The position numbers and the translations under genes are program-made. The notes under the pieces are model-generated. The model was not told the origin of the DNA and made no database searches. It saw nothing but the letters and a program-made list of their open reading frames with translations. From CAVUCE01 sp963739985 (lineage in GTDB: Bacteria > Bacteroidota > Ignavibacteria > Ignavibacteriales > Ignavibacteriaceae), in assembly GCA_963739985.1 (NCBI GenBank), contig CAVUCE010000021.1:372001-436000 (forward strand): a stretch of 64,000 bases of DNA. Reading direction: 5' to 3'. Below, in pieces: positions 46,642 through 55,795 of the stretch (position 1 is its first letter; the number at the start of each line of letters is the position of its first letter).

Positions 46642-49600
46642 GTGCAAAAAAATATTAAAATAATTTTTGGTTTAATAATTACTTCTCTTTCTATTTCTCT
46701 TTTGTCATGCTCCAGGGTAAAAATTGAAGTTGTACAATCTTCTAAAAGTGATACAACATTATCACCGGTTTGGTACATGCAAACATCAGTTGATTTAGGT
46801 AAAAAAATAATTATTAAATCTGTGAACGAAGGAATTGCTGTTTCCTCCGGGCGCGGGGATGATATTAAAGGAAAGCTATATCACCTTTCAAATGGTATTT
46901 GGCAGCCGATTCATGAATTCCCATACTCCGATTATCCACTTATTTCTTATTACAAGAACCGTAAACTTTGGTTAATTAATCACTTATCTCATCAAGGATT
47001 TTATAAGCCGAAATTTACAGAATTCGATGGGGAAGGTAACAGAGAAATTTCACTACCAAATATTATGTGGGATAAAACGGATCATGTAATGTGGGAAGGA
47101 ATAAGTTCTCTTAAAGATGGAACTGCATGGATGGTTGGACAGCAAGGTTATATTTTGCATTATGACGGAATACAATGGAAAAAAGTTAATACGGATTTTA
47201 AATTGCATAATTCTTCAAATTACTTAGCTGGCGATTTAACCGATATTCAAATGCTTAATAAAAATTATGGTTGGGCTGTTGGTAAGGAAGGAGCAATAAG
47301 AAAGTACGATGGGAAAAAATGGAGTAAGTTCTCTTCACCGGTAAAATCAAAACTAAATCATATATACATGCTGAATAAAAACACAGGATGGATAGTTGGT
47401 GATGATGGCGTTTTGTTAGAATTTAATGGCATCCAATGGAAGAGTATTAAAACTAATTTAACCGTTCGTTTAAATTCAGTAAAAGCTCTAGATAAAAATC
47501 ATATTTGGGTTGTTGGAGACGGCTCCACTTTATTGTTTTATAATATGGGTTCTTGGAAACTCGATTCCCAATTAAAAAATTATAATGATGAGTTTAATGA
47601 TATTGATTACGCTATTGATTCACTCGGTTCCTTGCATCTTTGGGTTATCGGAAATGCGGGAATTTATACAACATCTCAGACATTAAACGTTTCTTTTTCA
47701 AATTATACTCAAGAAGCATCTATTAGAAGTAATATTAGGAGCGGTACATTTATTACCAATAATAGTAAAGCTCTTCCGGACCTCTTAGCAATATATGAAT
47801 CTGCTCCGCCGATTTTATATCATAACGATAAAGGAATTAAATTTACGGAAAGCACACTTGATAAAAATATGGATGCTTCTTTAAATGGCCCTGTTACTTT
47901 TGCTGTTGGTGATATAAATAATGATGGTTATCAAGATTTGATTTTTATATCTGATGAAAAAAATAGCCGCGTTTACCTTGGTACATCGGGAGATGGGTTT
48001 ATAGATTTTACAAAAAGAAGCAATATTAATTTCAGCAAGTTCGGGCTATCTTCTTTACTTTCCGCTAGACTGTTAGACTTTGATAATGACGGAAATCTCG
48101 ATTTATATATCACAAATTATTCAGGTGATGATTGGTTATACAAAAATAATGGCGCCGGCGAATTTGAAAATATTTATAATAAAACAGGTATTACTAAATG
48201 GAAAGGTTATACTAATTTAGGTGCTTGTTTTAATGATTTTAATAACGATGGTTTAGTTGATATTTTCTTCCCTTACAATACTTCAAAAAAAAATCAATTA
48301 TTTCAACTGTTTATCAACCAAGGGAAATTTAAATTTCATGAAAAAATAGATCCATCATTTTTTAATCCTTCCAATAATTCAATTCAGACATCTGTAGCGG
48401 TCTCGGCAGATTTTAATAATGATGGGAAACCTGATATATTAATTCATAATCAAAAAGATACACCCTGGCTTTTGCTAAATAAAGGCAATGCTTCTTTCAG
48501 GAAGCTAACTAAAGAAGTTGGATTTACTAAGATTCTATATCATCCCGAGCCGCTTAACGGAAATATGAATACTGCAGATGTCAATAACGATGGAAGAATT
48601 GATGTGTTCATTAGTTCCCATCTTTTTCTTAATGAACCTGGTTTAAAATTCACCGAAGTAACGGATAAAGTTGGAATTAATTTTGTCGGTGATCCTGTCT
48701 TCGCTGATTTTGATAATGATGGTGATGAGGATTTATTTATTGGTAGTTCGGAATCTTCTTTAGGAAAAGGCGAACGATCGGCTCTTTTTAGGAACAATTT
48801 AAATAATCAAAATTTTATAAAAGTAAGATGCACAGGCGACCTAAGTAACACAGATGCTTTCGGAACTAAAATATTACTTGAAACATATAATAACAAAAAT
48901 GAACTTATTTGCAGTACTTTGAGAACACTTGGATTGGACGGTTCACCAATGTGTGCTCAAAATTTAAACGAAGTTCACTTTGGTATTTGTAAAAGTTATA
49001 AATATGTTCTTAAAGTTAAGTTTCCTTCAGGTAAAAGTAATACAATTACTAATATAAAACCGGGAAGCATAATAAAAATCCATGAGTCTTCTTATTTAAC
49101 CGGTGCACTAATATCCTTAAAGAAATCAATAATTAGAACTTTACTTTTAATCAATCTAAAGAAAGAACTAATTAATTTTATGATAGTGATTTTAATTTTA
49201 GGAATAGTGCTTTATACGGGAATAAAGCTCGGTGTTGGTGGTTTTGTTAAAAAATGGTATTTCTCTCTTTCATTTATTTTATTCTATTTTGTACTTATTC
49301 ACCTTACTGTTTTGGACACAGCAATGTTACATACGGTTTTACCAATTGGGTTCATTTCAGTTGCGGCATTTGTTTCTGTTGCTTCTGCAAATATTTATAC
49401 CAAAAGGAAAGAAGCACAAATTATATCGCATTATAAAATTAAAAAACTAATTGGTGAAGGCGGTATGGGTAAAGTTTACGAGGCTGTTGATATAAATACC
49501 AAACGAGTTGTAGCACTAAAAATATTAAACCCACAATTATTGAAAGATCCCGAAAATAGAAGACGATTTTCTGTAGAAGGGCAAATCCTTTCCGGCTTTG

Positions 49601-50217
49601 ATCATAAAAATATTGTAAAAGTTTTTGATGTAGGCGAAAACTCCGGGCGAGCATTTATTGCGATGGAATATTTAATAGGCGGAACGCTTAAAGAATTTAT
49701 AGATAATAATTATCCGTGCGAGATAGAATTAATAAAAAAAATTGCGTTGCAAATTTGTAACAGCCTAAAGGAAATTCACTCAAAAAACATAATCCATCGC
49801 GATATAAAAACTAATAATATAATGCTGGATGAAAATGGTGATATAAGAATTATGGATTTTGGATTATCAAAGTCTCCGCTTGTTTCTACAATGACTTCGT
49901 TAGGAACAGTTTTAGGCACATTGGGTTATGTTGCACCTGAACAAATAACAAATGTTGCAATTGATACTCGAACTGATATTTTTTCATTAGGAGTTGTACT
50001 TTTTGAAATGGCGACAAATGATTTGCCATTTAAAGGAGAAAATGAAATTGCTTTGATTCATTCAATATTTAATACAAATCCTCCCAATCCCTCGGCTGAA
50101 AACGTTAAAATAACCACAGAGTTCGACTTAATTGTTGAAAAATGTTTGAAAAAAGATATTGGCGAACGCTATAAGGATATTAATTTGGTTATTAAGGACA
50201 TAGAGAATCTCATATAA
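46642..50217 (+). CDS. transmembrane receptor Ser/Thr kinase with propeller and FG-GAP ectodomain
   Basis: 1191 residues from a GTG start. The N-terminus is a lipoprotein-type signal (LLSC, Cys23). Residues about 60-360 are YCF48-like propeller blades (GWAVGKEGAIRKYDG, GWIVGDDGVLLEFNG). Residues about 380-720 hold six FG-GAP/VCBS calcium loops such as DFDNDGNLDLYI, and an ASPIC/UnbV end (LGLDGSPMCAQNLNEVHFG) follows. Three TM helices lie near 845-925. A complete kinase domain begins near 930: GEGGMGKVYEA, Lys960, HRD with Asp1054, DFG with Asp1072. Three helices put the large sensor outside and the kinase in the cytoplasm. It lies 150 bases before a sigma-54 activator gene on the same strand. 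The kinase should be active; its ligand is unknown. Confidence 0.88.
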   Translation: MQKNIKIIFGLIITSLSISLLSCSRVKIEVVQSSKSDTTLSPVWYMQTSVDLGKKIIIKSVNEGIAVSSGRGDDIKGKLYHLSNGIWQPIHEFPYSDYPLISYYKNRKLWLINHLSHQGFYKPKFTEFDGEGNREISLPNIMWDKTDHVMWEGISSLKDGTAWMVGQQGYILHYDGIQWKKVNTDFKLHNSSNYLAGDLTDIQMLNKNYGWAVGKEGAIRKYDGKKWSKFSSPVKSKLNHIYMLNKNTGWIVGDDGVLLEFNGIQWKSIKTNLTVRLNSVKALDKNHIWVVGDGSTLLFYNMGSWKLDSQLKNYNDEFNDIDYAIDSLGSLHLWVIGNAGIYTTSQTLNVSFSNYTQEASIRSNIRSGTFITNNSKALPDLLAIYESAPPILYHNDKGIKFTESTLDKNMDASLNGPVTFAVGDINNDGYQDLIFISDEKNSRVYLGTSGDGFIDFTKRSNINFSKFGLSSLLSARLLDFDNDGNLDLYITNYSGDDWLYKNNGAGEFENIYNKTGITKWKGYTNLGACFNDFNNDGLVDIFFPYNTSKKNQLFQLFINQGKFKFHEKIDPSFFNPSNNSIQTSVAVSADFNNDGKPDILIHNQKDTPWLLLNKGNASFRKLTKEVGFTKILYHPEPLNGNMNTADVNNDGRIDVFISSHLFLNEPGLKFTEVTDKVGINFVGDPVFADFDNDGDEDLFIGSSESSLGKGERSALFRNNLNNQNFIKVRCTGDLSNTDAFGTKILLETYNNKNELICSTLRTLGLDGSPMCAQNLNEVHFGICKSYKYVLKVKFPSGKSNTITNIKPGSIIKIHESSYLTGALISLKKSIIRTLLLINLKKELINFMIVILILGIVLYTGIKLGVGGFVKKWYFSLSFILFYFVLIHLTVLDTAMLHTVLPIGFISVAAFVSVASANIYTKRKEAQIISHYKIKKLIGEGGMGKVYEAVDINTKRVVALKILNPQLLKDPENRRRFSVEGQILSGFDHKNIVKVFDVGENSGRAFIAMEYLIGGTLKEFIDNNYPCEIELIKKIALQICNSLKEIHSKNIIHRDIKTNNIMLDENGDIRIMDFGLSKSPLVSTMTSLGTVLGTLGYVAPEQITNVAIDTRTDIFSLGVVLFEMATNDLPFKGENEIALIHSIFNTNPPNPSAENVKITTEFDLIVEKCLKKDIGERYKDINLVIKDIENLI

Positions 50218-50367
50218 AAAATAAAGATATCCAGCAACAATTTATACTATTTGCAGTTTTAATAGCACAATTTTCTTTTTTTTTATATCTTAAACATCGA
50301 TTATAATTTGGGGTAAATTATAATCTGAAAAATTAAAATAACAATTTTGTATTGGGGGGTAGATAGA

Positions 50368-52104
50368 ATGTCTGTTTCAGAAGATCTACGACAGCAAATT
50401 ACTGCGAAATTAAATTTATCGATGGGAAAACTTTCCTCTTCCTTTATGGAAGTTTCCGATGAATTAAAATCCAACGATTCTAATAATCATATTTTAAAGA
50501 AGTTTGAAAACTTGTTTAAGATCTTGATGATGACCAGTCAAGAGTTAAGTACAGAAATGAATAATCTCCTTGAAAAATACACGGATTTGCAAAAAGCAAA
50601 CAATCAGTTATCCGAAGAAAAAAGAAGGATGGAAGTGCTTTATTCTTCAGGTATTCTGTTTTCATCGGAAACAGAAATGCGTACTTTGATGGAAACTGCA
50701 ATTGAGACTATTGTTAAAGAGTTGAAAGCTGATGCCGGGTTTATAGTTTTAACTAATGAATTTGGACAAGTAAATTCTGTGTTTGCGCAAAATATGGACC
50801 CGGATTCTAATCCTGATGCGCTTGAAATGAGTAATACTGTAATTACAAATACTATAAAAAGCATCCAGCCGCTTCAAGTTGACGACACTAAAAGTGATGG
50901 AGAATTATCAAAGAAAAGCAGCATTTTAAAACTTGGAATTTCCGCTGTTCTCTGTATCCCATTGGTTCATCATAAAAGAGTATTTGGTGCTGCATATTTA
51001 GACAGGCGAAATCGTGAAAATCCTTTTATTCATCAAGATTTAACTTTCTTCATATCTTTTGCAAGACAAGTTGTTCGCGGACTTGAAATATCAATGGAAA
51101 TTTCATCTCTCGAAAAGCAGCTTCTTACAGAATCTATAAACAGGTTTGAAGATTTAAGAAAAGAATTTAAATGTGAAAGCATTATCGGCTCCAGCAAAAA
51201 GTTATTTGATGTATTAAAGTTAGCTGCAAAAATTGCTCCTACAGATGCTTCAGTACTTATACTTGGCGAAAACGGAACAGGTAAGGATTTAATAGCCAGG
51301 GCAATTCATCAGAATAGTAAAAGAAAAGATAAATCGTTTGTTACTATTGATTGCGGCTCAATTCCGCCCGATTTACTTGAGTCAGAACTATTTGGATATG
51401 AAAGCGGCGCTTTTACCGGAGCTACAAAATCAAAACCCGGAAAATTAGAAGCTGCCGAAGGTGGCACTTTATTTTTTGATGAAATCGGAGAGATGAATAT
51501 AAATCTACAGGCTAAGTTACTCAGAGTTTTACAAACTCGAGAAATTGAAAGGCTGGGTTCTGTTCAAACAAAAAAGATTGATGTTAGAGTTATTAGCGCA
51601 ACCAACAGAAATCTTGCTGATTTGGTAAGTAAAGGATTATTTAGAGAAGACCTTTATTATCGATTAAAAGTTATTGAGATTGTAATACCTAATTTAAGAG
51701 ATAGAAAAGAAGATATAATAGATTTAGTAGAAAAATTCTTGGAGAAACACGCACAGGGCGATAGAAAATTATCAATTTCTGAAGCAGCCTTAGAGGTTCT
51801 TGAAGCATATTCATGGCCGGGAAATGTTCGTGAATTAGAAAATGTGATTTTACGATGTGCTGTTCTGGCAAAAAATTCTCTTATAGATGTTTCGGATTTA
51901 CCGCAAGAAATAATTGATAAGAAATCCGATGAACCTACTATTAAATTAGGTAAAACATTAACGGATGCCGAAACAGAATTTAGGCGAATGTATATTTTAA
52001 AGACTTTAAGGCAAACTTCCTCTAAAACCGAAGCAGCTCAATTATTGGGGATTAACCGAACACATTTTTACAAATTGCTTTCCCAGTTAAGTATAGATTT
52101 ATAA
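50368..52104 (+). CDS. sigma-54-dependent activator with GAF domain
   Basis: 578 residues from the ATG at 50368, preceded by GGGGGG at 50354-50359; an in-frame TTG at 50347 is rejected because it precedes that ribosome site. Residues 30-90 are a helical/coiled region and about 90-245 a GAF domain (ADAGFIVL, VLCIPL, GAAYLDRR). The AAA+ domain has GENGTGKD, an intact GAFTGA loop, GTLFFDEIGEM and arginine-finger LFREDLYYRL. A Fis-type helix-turn-helix (KTEAAQLLGINRTHFYKLL) ends it. No receiver domain. It follows the receptor kinase, which could phosphorylate it; the GAF domain may bind that signal or a small ligand. I found no clear sigma-54 promoter close downstream. Confidence 0.93.
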   Translation: MSVSEDLRQQITAKLNLSMGKLSSSFMEVSDELKSNDSNNHILKKFENLFKILMMTSQELSTEMNNLLEKYTDLQKANNQLSEEKRRMEVLYSSGILFSSETEMRTLMETAIETIVKELKADAGFIVLTNEFGQVNSVFAQNMDPDSNPDALEMSNTVITNTIKSIQPLQVDDTKSDGELSKKSSILKLGISAVLCIPLVHHKRVFGAAYLDRRNRENPFIHQDLTFFISFARQVVRGLEISMEISSLEKQLLTESINRFEDLRKEFKCESIIGSSKKLFDVLKLAAKIAPTDASVLILGENGTGKDLIARAIHQNSKRKDKSFVTIDCGSIPPDLLESELFGYESGAFTGATKSKPGKLEAAEGGTLFFDEIGEMNINLQAKLLRVLQTREIERLGSVQTKKIDVRVISATNRNLADLVSKGLFREDLYYRLKVIEIVIPNLRDRKEDIIDLVEKFLEKHAQGDRKLSISEAALEVLEAYSWPGNVRELENVILRCAVLAKNSLIDVSDLPQEIIDKKSDEPTIKLGKTLTDAETEFRRMYILKTLRQTSSKTEAAQLLGINRTHFYKLLSQLSIDL

Positions 52105-52151
52105 ACTATAATATACTCCGCAACAATTTACTCATGTTCTTATTTACTAGC

Positions 52152-52180
52152 CTGTCGCATTGTGGCGACAGACTTTTAAC
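52152..52180 (+). terminator. terminator-like hairpin after the GAF activator
   Basis: CTGTCGC (52152-52158) pairs with GCGACAG (52165-52171) around a 6-base loop, followed by a short T run (ACTTTT). Confidence 0.55.
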
Positions 52181-52304
52181 GACAAGTGTCAGTTATTTGA
52201 GTCGTTTCATCTCTTAATTCTTCAATTAGACGCAAAAATTCCAGTATATTTTCTTTGGTATGTAGTTTGAGCATGTGATATGAACAACAACAAACTTATG
52301 TCCT

Positions 52305-52520
52305 ATGAAGAATCAAATATTAGTGTTTGATGATAATACTAAAAATTTGCGGAGTCTAAGAGAGATTCTTACTAGGGAGGGATACAATATTATTACAGCT
52401 ACTGATAAAGAATCGGCATTCGAATTAATGAAGCACATAAGTTTTGATTATGTAATTGCCAGATCATCAATTTTAGGAGTTGCGGAAAACGATAATTCTA
52501 ATAACAAAAGAAATAGTTAA
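52305..52520 (+). CDS. truncated, degenerate receiver domain
   Basis: 71 residues. The first half of a response-regulator receiver is clear (ILVFDDNTKNLRSLREIL, acidic pair DD), but where the phosphorylated Asp should be the chain reads YVIARSSIL, and the protein ends soon after, without the Thr and Lys strands. It cannot be a working phosphoreceiver. No good ribosome site precedes the ATG. It is either a gene fragment or a small regulator. It stands between the GAF activator and a small barrel gene. Confidence 0.5.
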   Translation: MKNQILVFDDNTKNLRSLREILTREGYNIITATDKESAFELMKHISFDYVIARSSILGVAENDNSNNKRNS

Positions 52521-52612
52521 TACAATGTATTTATTGGTAAAAAATTGAACATAACAAATCGTTTTGTTCTAAAACAAATAACAAACAACATACTTATCGG
52601 GAGGTAATATTA

Positions 52613-53155
52613 ATGAAAAAACTACTAGTAGTGTTTACTATTGTTGCAGCAGCATTGGTCTTTTCGACCAATTCAGCATTTGCCCAAGGCGAAATGAGTG
52701 CTAGCATAGGCCCTGAGATATCAATACCAATGGGAACTTGGGGAGATGCGGTTGGATTTGGTTACGGAGGTTCAGGCCGTTTTGACTATTCACTTAGTCC
52801 TAATCTTGGTCTTATGGGAACAGTTGGATATATTTTATGGGGAGAAAAAGATCAGGGTGGTGTAGTAAAAACTAAAGGTAATGCTTTAAAGATAATGGCT
52901 GGAGCTAAATACTATTTTTCCCCTGGCCCAACTAAATTCTACGGATCTGTTGAACTCGGTATCTATTCTGCCTCTATAACAGCTACAACAACTTTTTTGG
53001 GAAGAACTTATGAAGGTACAGCCAGCGAATCTAAATTTGTAATTGCTCCCGGTGTTGGTGTTGAACTCGGAAGTTTGGACCTAAGCGCTTTCTACGCTAT
53101 CAATGGCGATATAGGTAATATTGGTGTAAGAGTAGCTTACGCATTTGGTTTATAA
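52613..53155 (+). CDS. small outer-membrane beta-barrel protein
   Basis: 180 residues with a signal peptide (to about residue 25, AFAQG) and a strong ribosome site (GGGAGGT). The mature part is short Gly-rich amphipathic strands (SASIGPEISIPMG, GVRVAYAFGL) with a C-terminal hydrophobic end, typical of eight-stranded OmpX/OmpW-size barrels. It has its own terminator. Role unknown; its position after a sigma-54 activator and a receptor kinase makes it a possible target, but no -24/-12 element was found before it. Confidence 0.75.
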   Translation: MKKLLVVFTIVAAALVFSTNSAFAQGEMSASIGPEISIPMGTWGDAVGFGYGGSGRFDYSLSPNLGLMGTVGYILWGEKDQGGVVKTKGNALKIMAGAKYYFSPGPTKFYGSVELGIYSASITATTTFLGRTYEGTASESKFVIAPGVGVELGSLDLSAFYAINGDIGNIGVRVAYAFGL

Positions 53156-53204
53156 TTAACTAGGAATTTATTCTTAATATTCTGCTCTCCTAAACAATGA
53201 CCGA

Positions 53205-53240
53205 AATCCCGCTCCGGTAATGGGCGGGATTTTTTATTTT
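53205..53240 (+). terminator. intrinsic terminator after the small barrel gene
   Basis: AATCCCGC (53205-53212) pairs with GCGGGATT (53224-53231) and is followed by a T-rich tail to 53240. Confidence 0.9.
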
Positions 53241-53290
53241 CTTTCCGCTTTTACCTATATTGATCATTAAAATTTTTAAGGGACGATAAA

Positions 53291-54826
53291 ATGATGTTTG
53301 AACGCTCTGCAGGTATCCTGCTTCATCCCACTTCATTACCGGGAAAATTTGGTATAGGAGATCTTGGGCACGAAGCGTATAATTTTTTAAATTTTCTGGA
53401 AGCCTCCGGACAAAGATTATGGCAGGTATTCCCATTAGGTCCAACAGGTTATGGCGACTCTCCTTACCAGTGTTTTTCTGCGTTTGCCGGTAACCCACTC
53501 TTAGTTAGTCCTGAAAAACTCTATGAGGATAAATTTTTAAGTGATGATGATTTAAATAATGTTCCAGGCTACGATCCTCATAAAGTAGATTTTGGACCAC
53601 TAATAGATTATAAAAAACAATTATTAGGGAAAGCGTTTAATCACTTTAAAGAAAATCAAAATGGACTAGCTGCAGAGTTCGAAGAGTTTTGTGAGAATAG
53701 CAAAGACTGGCTTGTTGATTTTGCTCTTTTTATGGCCGCTAAGGAGGCGCATGGTGGTGTTCTTTGGACAGAGTGGGACAAAGGTTTAGTGCTTAGAGAA
53801 GAAAAAGCATTAAATGAATGGTCTGAAAAACTAGCCGATGATATTTTATATCATAAATTTGTGCAATTCGTTTTTTTTAGGCAGTGGAAATCTTTAAGAG
53901 AATACGCAAATAGTAAGGGCATTAAAATTATTGGTGACATGCCAATATTTATTGCTTATGATAGCGCCGATTTATGGGCTCATAAAGATCTATTTACAGT
54001 TAACAAAGAAGGCAAACTTGAAACTGTTGCCGGTGTTCCGCCAGACTATTTTAGTGAAACAGGACAGTTGTGGGGAAATCCGCTTTACAGATGGAAAGCG
54101 ATGGAAAAAGATGATTTTCTGTGGTGGAGACAAAGATTTTCTCAGTTGCTTGGAATGATTGACATAATAAGAATAGATCATTTTAGAGGTTTTGATGCCT
54201 ATTGGGAAATTCCAGGGGATGCTCCAACTGCGCAGACAGGAAAGTGGGTTAAAGCTCCCGGTGAAAAACTTTTTAAATCCGTTGAGAAGCATTTAGGCAA
54301 AATGCCGATACTTGCCGAAGATCTTGGTGTAATTACTAAATCTGTAGAAGCGCTAAGAGATAAATTTGATTTCCCCGGAATGAAAATATTGCAGTTTGCT
54401 TTTGGAACAGATATGGAAAGAAAATTTTTACCCCATAATTTTATTAAAAATTGTGTTGTATATACAGGTTCTCATGATAACGATACAACCAGAGCGTATT
54501 TTGAAAAAGCTAAAAGTGACAATAACAGCGATATTTATCAACATGTCCAACAATATTTAGATTATTACGGTGATGATATTCTAGCTGAATTGATTAAAGC
54601 TGCATACGCTTCAGTAGCTAATATGGTAATTATTCCAATGCAGGATATTCTTAACTTAGGCGGTGACGCAAGAATGAACTTCCCCGGTAAATTAGGTGGT
54701 AACTGGAACTGGCGATTCAGCTGGGATCAAGTTACCCATGAATTACCAGGTCGTTATAGATTTTTAACTGATCTATATGAACGTCCGCCAAAACCACAAA
54801 AAGAAGAAGAAATAGAAATAAACTAA
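53291..54826 (+). CDS. malQ: 4-alpha-glucanotransferase
   Basis: 511 residues of family GH77. Catalytic residues are in place: nucleophile Asp296 in IRIDHFRG, acid Glu343 in LAEDLG and Asp396 in GSHDNDT. The N-terminal RSAGILLHPTSLPG is typical. A cytoplasmic disproportionating enzyme that shuffles maltodextrins in glycogen or maltose metabolism; it complements the exported GH13 enzyme at 29950. The TerB-like gene follows after 15 bases, probably co-transcribed. Confidence 0.95.
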   Translation: MMFERSAGILLHPTSLPGKFGIGDLGHEAYNFLNFLEASGQRLWQVFPLGPTGYGDSPYQCFSAFAGNPLLVSPEKLYEDKFLSDDDLNNVPGYDPHKVDFGPLIDYKKQLLGKAFNHFKENQNGLAAEFEEFCENSKDWLVDFALFMAAKEAHGGVLWTEWDKGLVLREEKALNEWSEKLADDILYHKFVQFVFFRQWKSLREYANSKGIKIIGDMPIFIAYDSADLWAHKDLFTVNKEGKLETVAGVPPDYFSETGQLWGNPLYRWKAMEKDDFLWWRQRFSQLLGMIDIIRIDHFRGFDAYWEIPGDAPTAQTGKWVKAPGEKLFKSVEKHLGKMPILAEDLGVITKSVEALRDKFDFPGMKILQFAFGTDMERKFLPHNFIKNCVVYTGSHDNDTTRAYFEKAKSDNNSDIYQHVQQYLDYYGDDILAELIKAAYASVANMVIIPMQDILNLGGDARMNFPGKLGGNWNWRFSWDQVTHELPGRYRFLTDLYERPPKPQKEEEIEIN

Positions 54827-54841
54827 AAGAAGGTGTAATAA

Positions 54842-55309
54842 ATGTTAGGGCTCTTTAAAAAAATATTCTCAAATGATTCTGGTGAAATTAATGGCAATAT
54901 TAAAGATGATAATCATCTGCAAAAATTAAAATTTGGTGTAGCAATTTTGTTTGTTGAAGTTGCAAAGGTAGATGGAGATTTTTCAGATCAAGAAAGAAGT
55001 AAAATAATTTCAGTTCTAAATGAAGAATTTGAAATGATTGAAAATGAAGCTGAATCTTTGATAGATGAAGCCGAATCGGAAATAAAAGTAAGCGATAGTA
55101 TTTATGAATATACTGTGTTAATCAATCAAGCATATTCGAATGAAAGAAAATTTGAATTGTTAAAAAATCTTTGGCGATTAATTTATGATGACCAAAACGT
55201 TGATATCTATGAAGATCATTTAGTAAAGAAGATAGGTGGTCTCTTAAATGCTGAACATCAGACTATTATCGCGGCTAAGTTATTAGTTAAAGAAGAAATG
55301 AACTTATAA
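54842..55309 (+). CDS. TerB-like protein
   Basis: 155 residues, helical, with the TerB-type start of the core domain ILFVEVAKVDGDFSDQERSKI (acidic residues of the metal-binding loop) and a matching LWRLIYDDQNVDIYE repeat. No signal peptide. TerB-fold proteins are linked to tellurite resistance and envelope stress and may bind metals; most, like this one, are of unknown function. Follows malQ by 15 bases. Confidence 0.75.
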   Translation: MLGLFKKIFSNDSGEINGNIKDDNHLQKLKFGVAILFVEVAKVDGDFSDQERSKIISVLNEEFEMIENEAESLIDEAESEIKVSDSIYEYTVLINQAYSNERKFELLKNLWRLIYDDQNVDIYEDHLVKKIGGLLNAEHQTIIAAKLLVKEEMNL

Positions 55310-55332
55310 ATAATTAATTGTTCGTATTTAAT

Positions 55333-55364
55333 AAAGTCCGGCTATAAAGATTTAACCGGACTTT
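55333..55364 (+). terminator. terminator-like hairpin after malQ-terB
   Basis: AAAGTCCGG (55333-55341) pairs with CCGGACTTT (55356-55364). The flanking A and T runs allow use in both directions, between converging transcripts. Confidence 0.7.
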
Positions 55365-55439
55365 GCTTAATAGCTACGTGTGGCTAGTTTAAAAAAAGAA
55401 TTAGAAGCTTGAATAAAAATTCAAATAAATAATGTCATA

Positions 55440-55547
55440 TTATTTATCTTTTGATCTTAGAACTCTTACATAACAATAAACAACAAGTGTAATTACAGTA
55501 GACCACGCAGTTATCCAAAAAATAATTCCTTCTGTTTGAAATTCCAT
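55440..55547 (-). CDS. small single-span membrane protein (35 residues)
   Basis: ATG at 55547, stop at 55442-55440, giving MEFQTEGIIFWITAWSTV onward: an acidic N-terminus, one hydrophobic helix and a basic C-terminus (RVLRSKDK). The ribosome site GGGGA lies at good spacing upstream. The size and layout are like accessory subunits of transporters or oxidases, but no partner is in the window. It lies 21 bases after a second tiny membrane gene, so the pair is probably one transcript. Confidence 0.55.
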   Translation of the reverse strand: MEFQTEGIIFWITAWSTVITLVVYCYVRVLRSKDK

Positions 55548-55568
55548 TTTTATTCCCCGGAATTTTAA

Positions 55569-55694
55569 TTAAATAATATTGAAGGCTTTCAAAACCATTA
55601 AAATGGCACCTCCTCCAAGCGAGCCAACCATTAAAATGAATTGCCAAGGAAATTTTTTCCCCTCTAACTTTATATTTTCTAAATTCTTTTCCAT
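55569..55694 (-). CDS. small single-span membrane protein (41 residues)
   Basis: ATG at 55694 (another at 55697), stop at 55571-55569. A charged N-terminus (MEKNLENIKLEGKKFPW) is followed by one Gly-rich TM helix (MVGSLGGGAILMVL). The ribosome site GGGAG precedes it at proper spacing for the 55694 start. Not recognised. Same strand and close spacing as the 35-residue gene downstream. Confidence 0.55.
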   Translation of the reverse strand: MEKNLENIKLEGKKFPWQFILMVGSLGGGAILMVLKAFNII

Positions 55695-55795
55695 CATTTC
55701 TCCCGTGTTTATTTTATATACCTACATTGCTAAATCTTGTGTAGTATTAGCTAAACCTATACTTATAAATTTTTTTAAAGGTGAAGTAAGGGTGT

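Noticed and set aside
52255..52275. Possible sigma-54 promoter (TTGGTATGTAGTTTGAGCA) before the half-receiver
   Set aside because: GG and GC are 12 bases apart instead of 10, so spacing fails.
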